64,000 bases of DNA from Bugulina stolonifera. Its lineage: Eukaryota > Bryozoa > Gymnolaemata > Cheilostomatida > Bugulidae. Below, piece by piece: positions 12,701 through 25,600 of the stretch. Position 1 is the stretch's first letter, and each line of letters opens with the position of its first letter. Below the pieces are notes generated by a model, which was not told where the DNA came from, searched no databases, and saw only the letters and a program-made list of their open reading frames with translations. The position numbers were made by a program, and so were the translations under genes. The stretch covers positions 19,344,429-19,408,428 of the forward strand of contig OW285187.1 of assembly GCA_935421135.1 (NCBI GenBank), read 5' to 3'.

Positions 12701-13167
12701 TTGGCCTTTATTATGCTACACGTGAGCTGGGGTATAGTATTTATGGGGTCCCTGGACTCTGATGTGCTGTGGAGAAATGTGACTGGGGTCATTGGCGTTG
12801 TCACCTCTCATTTGCTAGTCTCTGGATTGGTAGGTCAAATCAATAATATCATAATTAATGTGTATGATATTAATTAATTTCAACAAGTTATATAAAATAT
12901 ATCCATGACGACCATCATTTGCTTTTTTCTGGTAAATTTTGCATGGTTTCCTTCAACACTGTCTGTCAATGAACATTTTAGACTGTGTTGAACTACAGCT
13001 ATGATGGAAGGAAGGCAAACTATGCAGCCAGTATGACATTGCTATACATAAGTATGGTATTGATGGCACTGTGGGCATATAACATAGCTGGTGGTTCAGG
13101 CAGGTCCCTCAAGCACTTTGTACATCCCCCTCAGTCCAACCCTGCTAGGAGAGCTGTGGAAGACTAA
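9775..13167 (+). CDS. APH1: Gamma-secretase subunit APH-1
   Basis: Six exons (9775-9887, 10536-10682, 10914-10996, 12253-12375, 12690-12829, 12982-13167) join in frame to 263 residues, the usual APH-1 length, with GT-AG introns throughout. APH-1 is the seven-pass membrane scaffold of gamma-secretase, which with presenilin, nicastrin and PEN-2 cleaves Notch and other stubs within the membrane. Family hallmarks are present: the fourth-helix GLGYGLVSG (Gly117, Gly121, Gly125) needed for assembly, and the conserved membrane histidines His166 (MLHVSWG) and His196 (TSHLLVSGL). The N-terminus LVTFGAP and the AFFWLLSLLFSSLIW segment also match. The start at 9775 fits the family. An in-frame ATG at 9751 would add eight residues. 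The 3' end converges on the ATP9-type gene 491 bp away. Confidence 0.95.
9975..10480. repeat. Degenerate tandem repeat in APH1 intron 1
   Basis: Dozens of short units built on ACTGACTACT(G/A)CATACTG, shifting to CACTGACTATTACTATG units after about 10230. It fills most of the 648-bp intron. Likely length-polymorphic. Confidence 0.85.
12009..12074. repeat. Perfect palindrome in APH1 intron 3
   Basis: GTACAGTGTACATGTATGTA and its complement face each other across a short AT-rich centre, with a further GTAACTA/TAGTTAC pair inside. It forms a stem of about 27 bp. It lies about 180 bp before exon 4 and would fold in the pre-mRNA. Confidence 0.8.
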
Positions 13168-13658
13168 TGCTTCTCCCTCCTACCCTTTGCGGCCTGCTCA
13201 TAGTTACAAAGATTACTCTAGCAGTTAACTATGTTCTAGCCCTCGCCCTTGCTAGTCCATTAATCCATTATAAAAATGTATATACAGAATATATAATATT
13301 TATTTTGTAAACTTATGCGTTACATGTACATCAAACATCATTAGTAAGGTATCCAGCCAAACATGTGTTTAGGCTCATCCAAATGTTTTGTAGAAAGTAT
13401 GTAAATCTAATATTAATAATAAATATTAAGCTATATAAATATATGTGTTATTTTTTATGACAAGGTAGGAATGGTATTGCAGTAGTAACCATATCTTATT
13501 CTCAAGTTAAATAGTCTGGGTTCCAAGCCCCCCCCCCCACACCACTACATGGAGGGTTTGAATCCAGCTGCTGTTGCTAAAGCTAGTGAAATAATATAAT
13601 GTTTTAATGTAAATGTACTGCAGGAGAGATTATTTGTATGACACCATCGGGTGTAGAA
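13168..13658. other. Convergent 3' ends of APH1 and the ATP9-type gene
   Basis: Contains AATAAA at 13418-13423 on the plus strand, 251 bp past the APH1 stop. Its complement TTTATT lies at 13299-13304, a minus-strand AATAAA about 355 bp past the ATP9-type stop. A C-run lies near 13530. No other coding evidence. Confidence 0.6.
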
Positions 13659-16600
13659 TTAGAGGCCAACAAGTTTGGCATGGGTGGCAGGTGAAAATCT
13701 TCGCTGAAGGAACTTGATTACGTATAGTGGAATACAGCTGATGCCTGTTATAACCACAGTCTTCCAAATAAAATTCCACGTCTTCAGAAAATTTAGGTCT
13801 AAAAGGAACAAAATGCAGACAGTAGACATACAAGAAGTGAGTCATAGCATATTATTGTTGTGGTAGGTTATACATGATCTGTATGCTCCCTGAAATTCAA
13901 CATTTTCCTCTTCTACATGTACATTTTGTTACTTGGATTGTTGAACTACACCTATCAAACGTAACTTAGGTGATTTGATTTGAACTTACCAAAAAAATCT
14001 TTGAATAAATAAAGAGTGAGTACATAAGAGGCAAGGGAGATAATTTCAGCTATGATCATGAGCCAGTGCCAGGTTCTGATGGTTAGTGCTACCATGAGCA
14101 GCTCAGTAAGAAGAAGAGCAGTAAATGTGATGGATACAATGTGTATGAAATCTTGGTCAAACAATAGCAGAGCTCCATACATTATAACTCCACCTACATG
14201 TCAAAAATAATATATTAATTAAACATGTACTACCATGGATCAACACAAGTGTGATAGAGACTGAAAACATGGTTAGGCGAGTAGTATTTACACTGGCTAG
14301 TCCTGACTAGTCTTTCACCAAATAATTTATTCAGCTGCACTTTCGAAACCAACTAATAACCATTGGTTTCTTCTTCTCAAACATTTGAGATTAAATTGGA
14401 TCATTGATTGGGCAATAATGTACTTGTATTATGCTACCTCCACCATCAAAGAAAACTTGCATGCCAGAAATGGACCCTGCGTAGATGCCCTTTACTATAC
14501 TGACTGGTCATCCTGATGCAAATATTAATTAATAACCATACTATATTCATGCAATGATAGACTTGAATTAAAATTTTGATGTAAAGGGCATGCTACACAG
14601 ACGCAAAACTTGCGTGAATCGCATAAATTTTGCGTTTTGCGATTACTGTTGTTGCATTTTTATTGCATGTTATAAATTTCTAACGTTGCAAAATGCGAAT
14701 CGAGTGTCGATTGGCTACAGCTAACTTAAGATGCTTTGACAAGGTGCTAGCACTTGAGTTTAGGCCTAATATATAATGTATGCTAGGTAGTTGCAATTAC
14801 AGTCATGGTTAGGAATTATCTTCTCTCTGCTACCATTAGCGCGTGGATGAAATAACATATATATATAAGTTAATGCAAGCTGTAAGGATGAATCTATATT
14901 GGGAGAACTTCCTATAAACAGCTATTCATACCACACCAACACTTATCATACTTATGGCATGTGTAATCAGTGAAACAGGGGAGAATGCACAACCTTCAAA
15001 TGTTATGCATACTCAAAAGGACGTCAATAATAGGGGTATTTGAAAATTGCTCTTGCACGCTAAATACATGTAAATAGCAATACGCAGCAGAATGAATTAA
15101 TTTTATTCAGTATAAAGCTAAAAACAGACTAGCAAATGTTTTTCGCAGTGTTGGTACCATTTTTGCCAGTGTGACGACGACTGAACAAAGCACACTAGCG
15201 ATATTTCTTCACAAGAGTTATTTCTAGTCTGAGCGTGTGTGCCAAGGTAGGCCATTATTTTATATATTTCTCCTACGTGTACATCACATTATAACTGCGA
15301 CTAAATTTGGAATTGTTGTTTACAAACAAAAGTGCGGAATGGAGTCAGCAACAACTTTGCTGGCCAATTAGAAGCCAGCTTTATCGAGAGCGAAGAGTAA
15401 AATATTAAACATGCTTGGTATTGGGCAAACAGGGAGTTTTCGTTCTATTTTGTGACACCCTGTCGCTCCACCATCATTTCGCGGCTAATAGCGGCTTGAA
15501 ATTCGCGAGTCTATTTCCATCTTTACATTGTGTGCTATCGCTCTCAACTAGACGTGCCTGCTAATATTATTTATTATTGCAATGGGGACTCCCCTTTACA
15601 ATAAGTATTAATCACGCCTAAACACTCATATAGCATTTTGTTATTTAACGCAGCCTCCTATGAACCGGTATAATATCCTAATCATAGATTTAATATAATT
15701 TAATAATATATTATATCTATGATCCTAATACACCTAGTACTGTATTTAGCAGCTAGCCTGGTACGATGATTGATAATTAGGCACACTGTAGATATAGGGA
15801 AACATACCTTGATATAATGATATTAGCACCCATATAAAGAAGGTCTTCAGGGTAAGGGATCTTCCCTACCAAATAAACAGGAAATTACGTAAAAAACTTA
15901 CATGTATAATATAGGCCTAATATATACATGTATATACATTTTTGTTACATAGCCATAACAGTCACAATTCATCATACAATGTACATAAATAAAGGAATCA
16001 ATGTATCGCCAATTTAGTACAACACTAAATGTGTCCAGTTGAGGGCAATGACCAACATTCAAAGGTAACCAAGATAACAAATCCTAATCAAAGACCACAA
16101 AGTATGCTGACAAAACTATTGTTACTACACATAACAGGAGGTAACAAATCCTACTTTGTACTATATTTTCACGTATTAAGTCCATCTTGGATGAGTTGCT
16201 GATAACAACTGTACTCTTGGGAAAATATTATGTCACCCAACTCTACATTATCATCCCTTTAGTTTAGCAAAAGCAAATACTATTATAGATGTAGAATTCC
16301 AACATGATACCTATGCCTATAATTTGTAAGGGCATTGGATGATTGTTACACTTGCTTGATATACAGAAGGGCGTAGACACATAATTTAAGCTAATATAAC
16401 TACATTGTACATTGTTGGTGCTGTGCTGTTAACGTTAAGACATTGGTTGGATAAGTATTACAAAAATAAGAGGCTCACCTTGATTAATTCCTTGTAAAGC
16501 TCGGGGTATGTGAGGGCCACTGAAGATGTCACATCTTTGTCAAGCACCAGAGAGAATACAGGCAGCATTGTGAATACAGTACCATATCTAGAGCAGGGAA

Positions 16601-19600
16601 CCAACACAGGTTAGATAGAAGTAAGTAATCATGGGTATAATACAGACTGCAGTAGGTACACAATTGTTAGTACAAGGCACTACTTGTACTGTCGTATCGT
16701 ATCGTATATTTAAAAACGAGTTAAAATGTAAATGAAGATATTTTATTGTTATTAGTTTCCTGTTAGAGATTACCACCCATCAAATACTCGTAAATAGACA
16801 TTCCGATTCAAACGGTGATAGAGCATAAAATGGTATAGAACATAAAAATATGGAATACATGTACATTTGTATTGTGCATGTGAAAGCATGCACATACATA
16901 CACATGTGAATATCACCGTATCATATATACATGTAATATAATATCACCGCATAATATAATATCACCGTATAATATAATATCACCGCATAATATGTATATA
17001 ATATATACATGAGAGTAGTGAATGTGCATGTGTGAACAGTACGTGCACTACTTGTATATCTACTTGTATATCTACTTGTATATCTACTTGTATATCTACT
17101 TGTATATCTACTTGTATATCTACTTGTATATCTACTTGTATATCTACTTGTATATCTACTTGTATATCTACTTGTATATCTACTTGTATATCTACTTGTA
17201 TATCTACTGTACTAAACTATATTCACTGTATGTGTACAGTATGATAAGTCGAAGTTGACAAACCAGTTATTCAAGTAGTGGCAATACAGACCCAATCATT
17301 AGAAAGCCAGGAAACATTTGGATGGAGGCCAGATAGAATATGGAAGAGAAGACAGCTTGCATTGTGGTGATGATTAAACCTCTGTGCATAACAAACTGAC
17401 TGAGAGACGCTGACCTCTTGTAACTACAACACAAGCGTATTCACCATGTGTACACTAGGACATACTATGTATGTACATGTATTGCTATCTACACTATTAT
17501 ACAACAGAACAGAGTATATACACATTCACATCACCTGCTATATCACTATCTACTAACTAGCCAAATGGAGCTCTGCACCAGAGTCTAACAGATATATCAT
17601 ATGTCTAGATGTATACTGAATCCCTCAGCTCCTACTACATATACATGTACTACAACTAAGCACTAACCTGTTGCGGCCATGGACTATAATGAGTTTGCCC
17701 ACATAGCTAAACTGGTTAATAGAGAAGTCAGCTGCTAGAGAAGCCTGTTTCCCCTCCTTACCCACAATCCCCACTCCTGTGTCGGCAGCCTGTATCATGG
17801 ATACATCATTTCCTCCATCACCTACAAGAAAAGTAGCAAGATGATAGCCTACTTATACCCATAACCAACATATATATGTAGCATTGTATAGCAAATGCAT
17901 AGTTAACATATCACACTGCATAGCTCATACATTGTACATGTATATACTGTACATAGCAAACATGTAGCACTGTACAGTACACACATTCTATTTGAGTCAC
18001 CTGATGAGAAACAGTGAGTACTCACCAATAGCACAGACTCTCTTTTTAGTGTGCCTCTTTATTAGATGAACTATATCTGCCTTCTGAGTGGGAGAGCACC
18101 TGCACACGATGACAGTAGGACTGTGACAAGCTAGCTCCACAAACTCATGCTCATAGAAACTGAGGCATACCTGTAGCAGTCCATCAACAATGTAAATATA
18201 CATGTAGCATATGCAATATACATGTATACATACAGCATATGCAATATACGTGTATACATAATATAGCATGTGCAATATAAGTGTACATGCACATGTACAT
18301 GTACAATATACGTATATACATGTTACATATACATATAAAATATTGCACATGTATACATATTGTATATTATGGGAGCAGCTGTGGCCTAGTGGTTAGAGCT
18401 CTGGAATTCAATGCAGTTTCGATTCCCGTAAAGGTCATTAGTTGCGTTAGGAAGGGCATCCAACTTTATAATGCTCCTGTTCTACATTAGTTACTCTGCC
18501 ATTAGTGAAGATGCCTTTCCCACCCCAAAAAATAGAAAAAAATGCAGATCTCTTTAGATCTTTGCTTTCTTTCCTGGGGTTAGTAGTGGGAAGTAAAACC
18601 TGGTAAGTTTTGTACATATTGTATATTATATGCTGCTACCGTCTTCACAATCTCTTAGACCGGTCTAGGGTGGAAATAAGAGTGACAAGACGTCAGTTTA
18701 ACTTAGCCCATCGAGTCCTTCAATTTTTCTCTCAGGAAAATGGTGTTTTATGTTTGGTTTGGTGCTGCGTGTTTGATACAGGTGTGTCAAGAGTGGGTCA
18801 CAAATTTCTTGACCAAATTGAACTTGACCTGAAACTTAGCAAGCCCAGACCTCATGTGATGAATAGATACAATGTACTGCAGTAGTTACATAATGGGTGC
18901 ACTGACCTCCAAAGAGTCGCCTCTTATAACTAAGGCACAGTCATTCTTCTTTCTAAAGGCATTTAACTCTGCATGCACCTCAGCCCGTGTATATACTTGC
19001 TTGAAAACAAACACTTCCTGTGTTTTTGACACCAGCTTAGAGCTCTTTCCAATACAAATAGCAGTTTCCAGTTTGTCCCCAGTTAGCATCCAAATCTGTG
19101 AAGATAACCAACCAAGCATTAGATTTACTAGCCAGAAGGACAGTGTTGTCCTCACATGCATGACATGGATAACTACCAGAGGTGAGTATGAATACTAGCA
19201 GAGAGTGATTCACTACCTCCCGCCCCCAATGTGAGCATCTATTTCATTATAATGTCTACCCTAGAGTTGGTTTACATTCATATACGAGTACCTTATACAC
19301 GTACATATACCACAACTGTACATATGCACGTACCGTACCTACATATAATGAAGTAGATCGACACAAGTACATGTAAGCTGGAGGGTTCATTACTATTAGA
19401 AAATGTTAGTGCGAGCGAGTATCTTAATGATGAGCAATAAGACAAGACACATTTTTATATTTTTGTTGACTCCTTATATAAGTTTCACACTGTGAACGAA
19501 ACATTGTCCTCAGATAAAATGTTTTACTGTTATTTGAAGATGTTGACGCATGTTAATAGTTTAATTACATGTATATAGTACAGTAAAACCATGTGCATTT

Positions 19601-22600
19601 TTCTAGTTTTTTAGAAGGAATGTGTGTAGTATTACTGTATATATAATAGTACTGTTATACTACAGCAAAAGTCATATTTCAGAATACGTACATTCTAGGT
19701 TTAGTCTTGTGTTCATTAGGTACAGGCCAACATTAGTACAGATACACTGCACAAAGAGCAAATGTACCGCATACTAGAGATCCTATACACTACACACTTT
19801 CTGCTACAAAAGAGTGAAAATATGATTACTATAGCTACCTTAATGCCAGCATTCCTAAGAAGTTCAAGTGTGGGGCGTACATCTTCCTGTAGCTTGTCTT
19901 CCACACCAGTGAGGCAGAGCAGCTCTAGATCTCGTTCTAAACTCTCTACTACTGCACTGATTTTTCCAGCCCTGCCTTCAGTGCTCAGCTTGGCTTGGTT
20001 ATATCTTGCCTACACCGCAGTAGTACGTGTTACACTACTGACCTCAAGTATTCACACACTTAGGTATTCAAAATTTCAACACACTGGCAGTGATTCACCA
20101 GCTTCAGCATTTACAACAGCGATATATGCACTGTATTACTGTATTAATCAAGCCAAATTCATTCAGTAACTAATAACGAGTAATATCCATTGTGTAGCTA
20201 AAGTTTGAAATATCTAATAATGTTGGTGGTGACAATCATTCATGGATAGCGAGTAATTTGTACATGTGAATACAAAAAGTCACCCGAGTGACCTCTTCGG
20301 TAACATGAAACTACATAATATATAGATATAGGAATATACAAGTCGTTTAGATCTACAACAACATACAACTACACATAGCATAAATACAAGCCATGGTAGA
20401 TCCACAGTGAGGTGGATTTTTGCTGTACAAGCATAGAACAGACTTAACAACACCAATATACATGCATGTATCGGCACCTCAAAGTCTCTGTATTGCTCTT
20501 CAGACAGCTGTTTCTTGGCCACCACTAGCGTTCTTAGCCCTTCCCTTGCCATATTATCAGTCTGTAGCAATGCAATAAACATTTATGTATATTTTGTTGA
20601 TATGGATACCATACGTTACAAATATAGTGTAACCAATACAGTAGAGCTCTAAAGGCTGTTTTTTAATGAGGATAACGAATAAAAACTGTATTAGAATCTG
20701 TATCCTCACTAATCATAATGTTGAATATTCCACTGAATAGGTCACTAGCAATAGCAACAGGCAGTAAAATATGAAGTCAAAAATAACAACTGTTACCATG
20801 CGCAAACATGAACATGTATGTGCTTATAACAGTGTTATGTTATATAATATACGTGTTTTGTATGTGTTTATGTATTACAGGTCAAGGTTTCAACAAGTGA
20901 ATAAAATAGAGTTTAGTAGACTATTATGTAGTTGTCTTCCCAGAAAAATGAGAACAGCAACTCTGAAATACAGAGTTTAAGAGTGCTAGTTCAATATATA
21001 CATATCTTACATGTATTTATTCACTACAGCCATTGTGATAATATCATGTATCTTGTAGACAGCACCACATGTAGTACTAATTAATATATAAACTAAGAAC
21101 CATAAAGTAGCAGTATTGGGGTGATTACATACTTCCTCATCCAACCAGTCATTATACTGTACTATAGAACTCATCACAACATCTGCTCCTTTCATGTAGA
21201 AAGTTATTACTCCTTTGCTGTCCTGACAGAATGCAATAAAATCACACTTTAAGGTGATAGTAGCACGCAGTAAACCGACAGTAGATTGTACATGTAGTAA
21301 GGTAAGAATAGCACATGGTAAGTTCACAGTAGCATGTATAATAAAGTCACAAGATAATGCATGGGTGTAGCCAGGAATTTTGTTAGGGGGGAGGAGGGGG
21401 CATGGGTCCTGGCAATGATATTGGGCTAAAATGTACATGTCACATTACTATGCAGCTGGGAAACAAGAAGCGTGTATTATTTGTAGTTCATGGAAATTGT
21501 TTACTACCTTTACAATAATGCCCATTCTCTTAGTCTCAGATGTGAAAGGAAATGTCTGCAAGATGTCATACTTGACGGTGGCACCTGTGACAGGTGTCCT
21601 AAGTGTCATAGTGGTCAAATCTCTATGTACCAGTGTCAACCCAATACTTTCGGTCCATTTAACCAAAGCCACCTGTTAATATTAGATAAAATGTATACAT
21701 GTACATACATGTAGTTGAAATTACTTGCCTCAACATGCAGATATACAAACCACACCACGCTGTTTATCGTTACAGAGTACATTACAAAATCACTTGACCA
21801 CTTAAGAAGACTAAAGAATATCACCTCATCAGGACTGGAGGCTTGGTAAGTCATCGTGTCAAAGTCTCCCTCTACCTCAAACACCGGAGTAACGTTATGA
21901 CACAGTGCTATGGCTTTGACTGCTTCGTGTACCCTGGTAACGACTGTCCTACGTATTCTCTGGTGAGACATGTGTTGGGGGATGGTATCAGAGGAGAAGG
22001 AAGTCCTTAGGTGGGTGACAATCTGCATGCATACAGGTCAAAGTTATCACAGTAAGTTACAGGTTACAGACGACGCTCTTACTTTATTGTCAGGAGAACT
22101 CTCGCACACAAGTGAATTATATAGTACAATGTATCTATGACAAATAAAGCTAGAAATCATGTATTCTTCACTGTTAGACCAGTATACAGTACATTAGTAT
22201 ACAGCATATACTAGACAGTATATATGTACATGTAAAATAATGTAGTCTAAGGGTTTACCTCATCCATAGTTTCTGCTGTAAAAGAGACGGTGCCAAGGTG
22301 TAACTTCTTAAATATCATCTCATTCTGAGTGAGTGTTCCAGTCTTATCAGACAACAAGTACTCGATTCTACCTGCACAGCCATGTCAAGAAAAGCATGGC
22401 ATGAAATCAGGTTAACACATGACAGGAGTGATATAGTATTCATACACTACCAATAAATAATGTACAGTATACATACAGATGAGAATGAATACACCATGTT
22501 ACCAGGGGTGGGAGTCGATAGTTTTAAGAATAGAGAAATATGTGCTATTAGCTATTCACTACAAGAATAGAGAATCTGCCTATGTGATAGTGAAATTTAA

Positions 22601-25600
22601 ATATAGAGAATAGCTTTTATATCCGCTGAATCGCTATTAATTAGAAGTTGTCTTCTCTCAAATCAGATTTGAGAGAGCAATTCAAAGGCGCCCATTTATT
22701 TCCATGAAAATTAAAAAGCACAAACGCAGCTATTTCTTGTTTACTTCTCTTCAGCTACATTGTTCTGCAGAGTTCATATTGTGTTTACATGTATATTATT
22801 TTCTACAATGCACACTAGGGCTTCGTCATGGATTTGAAACATCATTGATAACGTGATAAGAAGGTATCAGGGTAGCAGCAACAGACTCAATGTAATATAG
22901 CCAAGTCAAATGCATGTGTATTAGGCATCACATATATAATCTTCAAATTGTCTGTCTGTGGAAATTGTAGAAGCATTAGTGTTGTACAGTTGTACATGTA
23001 CTATTGGAGCAGTAATACGTGTACAGAGTAAAATTTAGACTTATCTCCCCATGATTTTCTGTCAATGTCTAAAATATTATATATTTGTGGTTAAACTGGT
23101 AGTATTTTAGACTCCTAACATAAAAGTATTCACCACACATACTATAATCTATTCTTTGTATGTTTCTTCTTTGTGTAGACTATGTTTTTGAAGTCAAAAA
23201 GCTGCTACACTCGTATAATCCGGATATTAAATGAGTTGGTTAGCAATTTCACGAAGTGTAATAGTTAAGACGGCCAGAAATGGCTGCAGCCGCAATGGCA
23301 CTCGTTACTAGCTACTAGCTAATAGCAGATTGGGTTGAAAATAAAAGCGTATTGGTTGAAACGCTATTAAAAATTGACAGAAATTGAAAGAAGCGTGTCA
23401 CAGCAGTTCGCTGCTGCAAAAGAAGAGATTAGCACAATCGAATAGCGTTTCAACCGCGCTAGTCCCACCCCTGCATGTTACTTACCTAGAACCTCTGGTA
23501 TAGTGGTACTACGTACCACAGTACCTTCAATCTCCTTGTCATACTGTATCATAAAACTGTAGGCAGCTTTACCCATGTCCAGGTTTACTCTCAGGCTGAT
23601 TGGTATAATGTAGGAGAAGATAAGTACAAATCTCATTAGATACCTGTACCAGGGACCGTCAAATCCCTGTCAATATATTATACAGGTAAATAGTATACTG
23701 CATATACAACACATGTGCAAGTACCATAGTCCATATATACTGTATATACTACACATGTACCAGTGTAATGTATATACTACACATGTACCAGTATTATACT
23801 GTATATACTACCCATGTACCAGTATACTGTATATACTATACATGTACCAGCATACTGTATACTATACATGTACCAGCATACTGTATATAGTACACTAACC
23901 AATACCAGCACATCGTATATCACACACAGATAAAGTATAGTTTACTGTATGTTATGTACATCACATACTGCACATTACATTATATTACCCATACTGTATA
24001 TATTACAACTACTAGCTACTAATAACTACTAGCTACTAACAACTACAAACAACTGCTAACAACTGCTAACTACTACCACTACTACCACTAACACTACCAC
24101 TACTACTAACTATTAACTACTACTAACCACTACTAACTACTAGCTATTGTAACTAGCTAACAACTACTAACTACTAACAACTACTAACTACTAACAACTA
24201 CTAACTACTAACAACTACTAACTACTAACAACTACCCACTTTGGCTAGTGGACCTGAATATTACATGTACATGTATAGGATGTCGCTACTGGTATGATGC
24301 TCTCCGTGTGTAACATTGGAAATCAGCATTAGAAGGGGTGAGAACAAGTTATGAATAGATGGTTAGAACGTGCATGTCTCCCCTACCTTGATAGCCATCA
24401 TAACGAGGGAGAGCTCCATCACAGCTATAAATAATATCTTAGTTAGAAAGTTGATCTCCAAGTCTACCAAACCAGCCTACAAGAAGAGCGGGATATAAAT
24501 TGAAATACTCATACTAATCATAAATGAGGTTCTTTTGGTTATGCCTCTAAGTTTCTACATTTATGCTATATCCTACTACACATCTACATGTATGTTATAG
24601 CCTATTATGCTAGTGTACCTTGCTAGGAGGTTGGGAAGTGTTCATGACGCTCCTTGTTTCATAGCCTGTGTAAATCACAAGTCCAATGGCAGTTCCTGAA
24701 GCTATGATACTGTTAGCCCATATAGAGTTATCAAGGTTGAGAGATATTCTTTCCTCAGAGTCATCTAACTGTATACAATGTGTATAACAATTATATACAT
24801 AGTACATGTGGGTAAAGAAACACAATGGGCCTATTAATAGTAGTATACAGTAAACCAATTGAATTAGACCACATCAGTCACAATGGTCACTAGGAAAGTG
24901 TTTTGTCCTTAGGATACTACTACATGGTTATCATAATGTTACCTTATACACCCCTGAGTTCCTTAGTGCTTGATGCTATAGCTATCTTATAATACAGTTA
25001 GATCGTTCACTACCTCTCTATTGCTTCCTTTTATAGCAACCAATCAATGCTAATATTTACATCAGCGTATCTAGGGAAAGATACTGCAATACTGCAATAT
25101 GAGTCAACAACTAACCATGGAGAATGTACCAATAAAGTTGTGGATGTCCTTCTGTGGTTTCTCAGCATACACTTGTGCAGATGTATCAAACAAAGCCTAC
25201 AATTCACAGAACAGTACTAGTAGCTAGCAGTAGCAGTATGGTACACGCAGATAGTTCATAGTCTACGAACTACCTCGTAACTAGTATGCTGGCCTTCAAC
25301 AACCACATAATGCACATGTACAAGTAGGTGCCTGATAGTTATACTGATGTAGATTGTACAATCATATATTATGATGATTACATTACCTACACCCTGCTGT
25401 ACTCTTGACACTCACATATAAATTGTGTTGGCTATAATCTAATATAGTGGGCACCCGATTGCTTTAAACCAGCGATTGCTTTGAACCAGCGATTGCTTTG
25501 AACCAGCGATTGCTTTGAACCAGCGATTGCTTTGAACCAGCGATTGCTTTGAACCAGCGATTGCTTTGATCCAGCGATTGCTTTGAACCAGCGATTGCTT

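Noticed and set aside
17022..17258. Plus-strand frames of 70-78 codons rich in Tyr/Leu or Ser/Thr
   Set aside because: They are translations of the 12-bp minisatellite, not genes.
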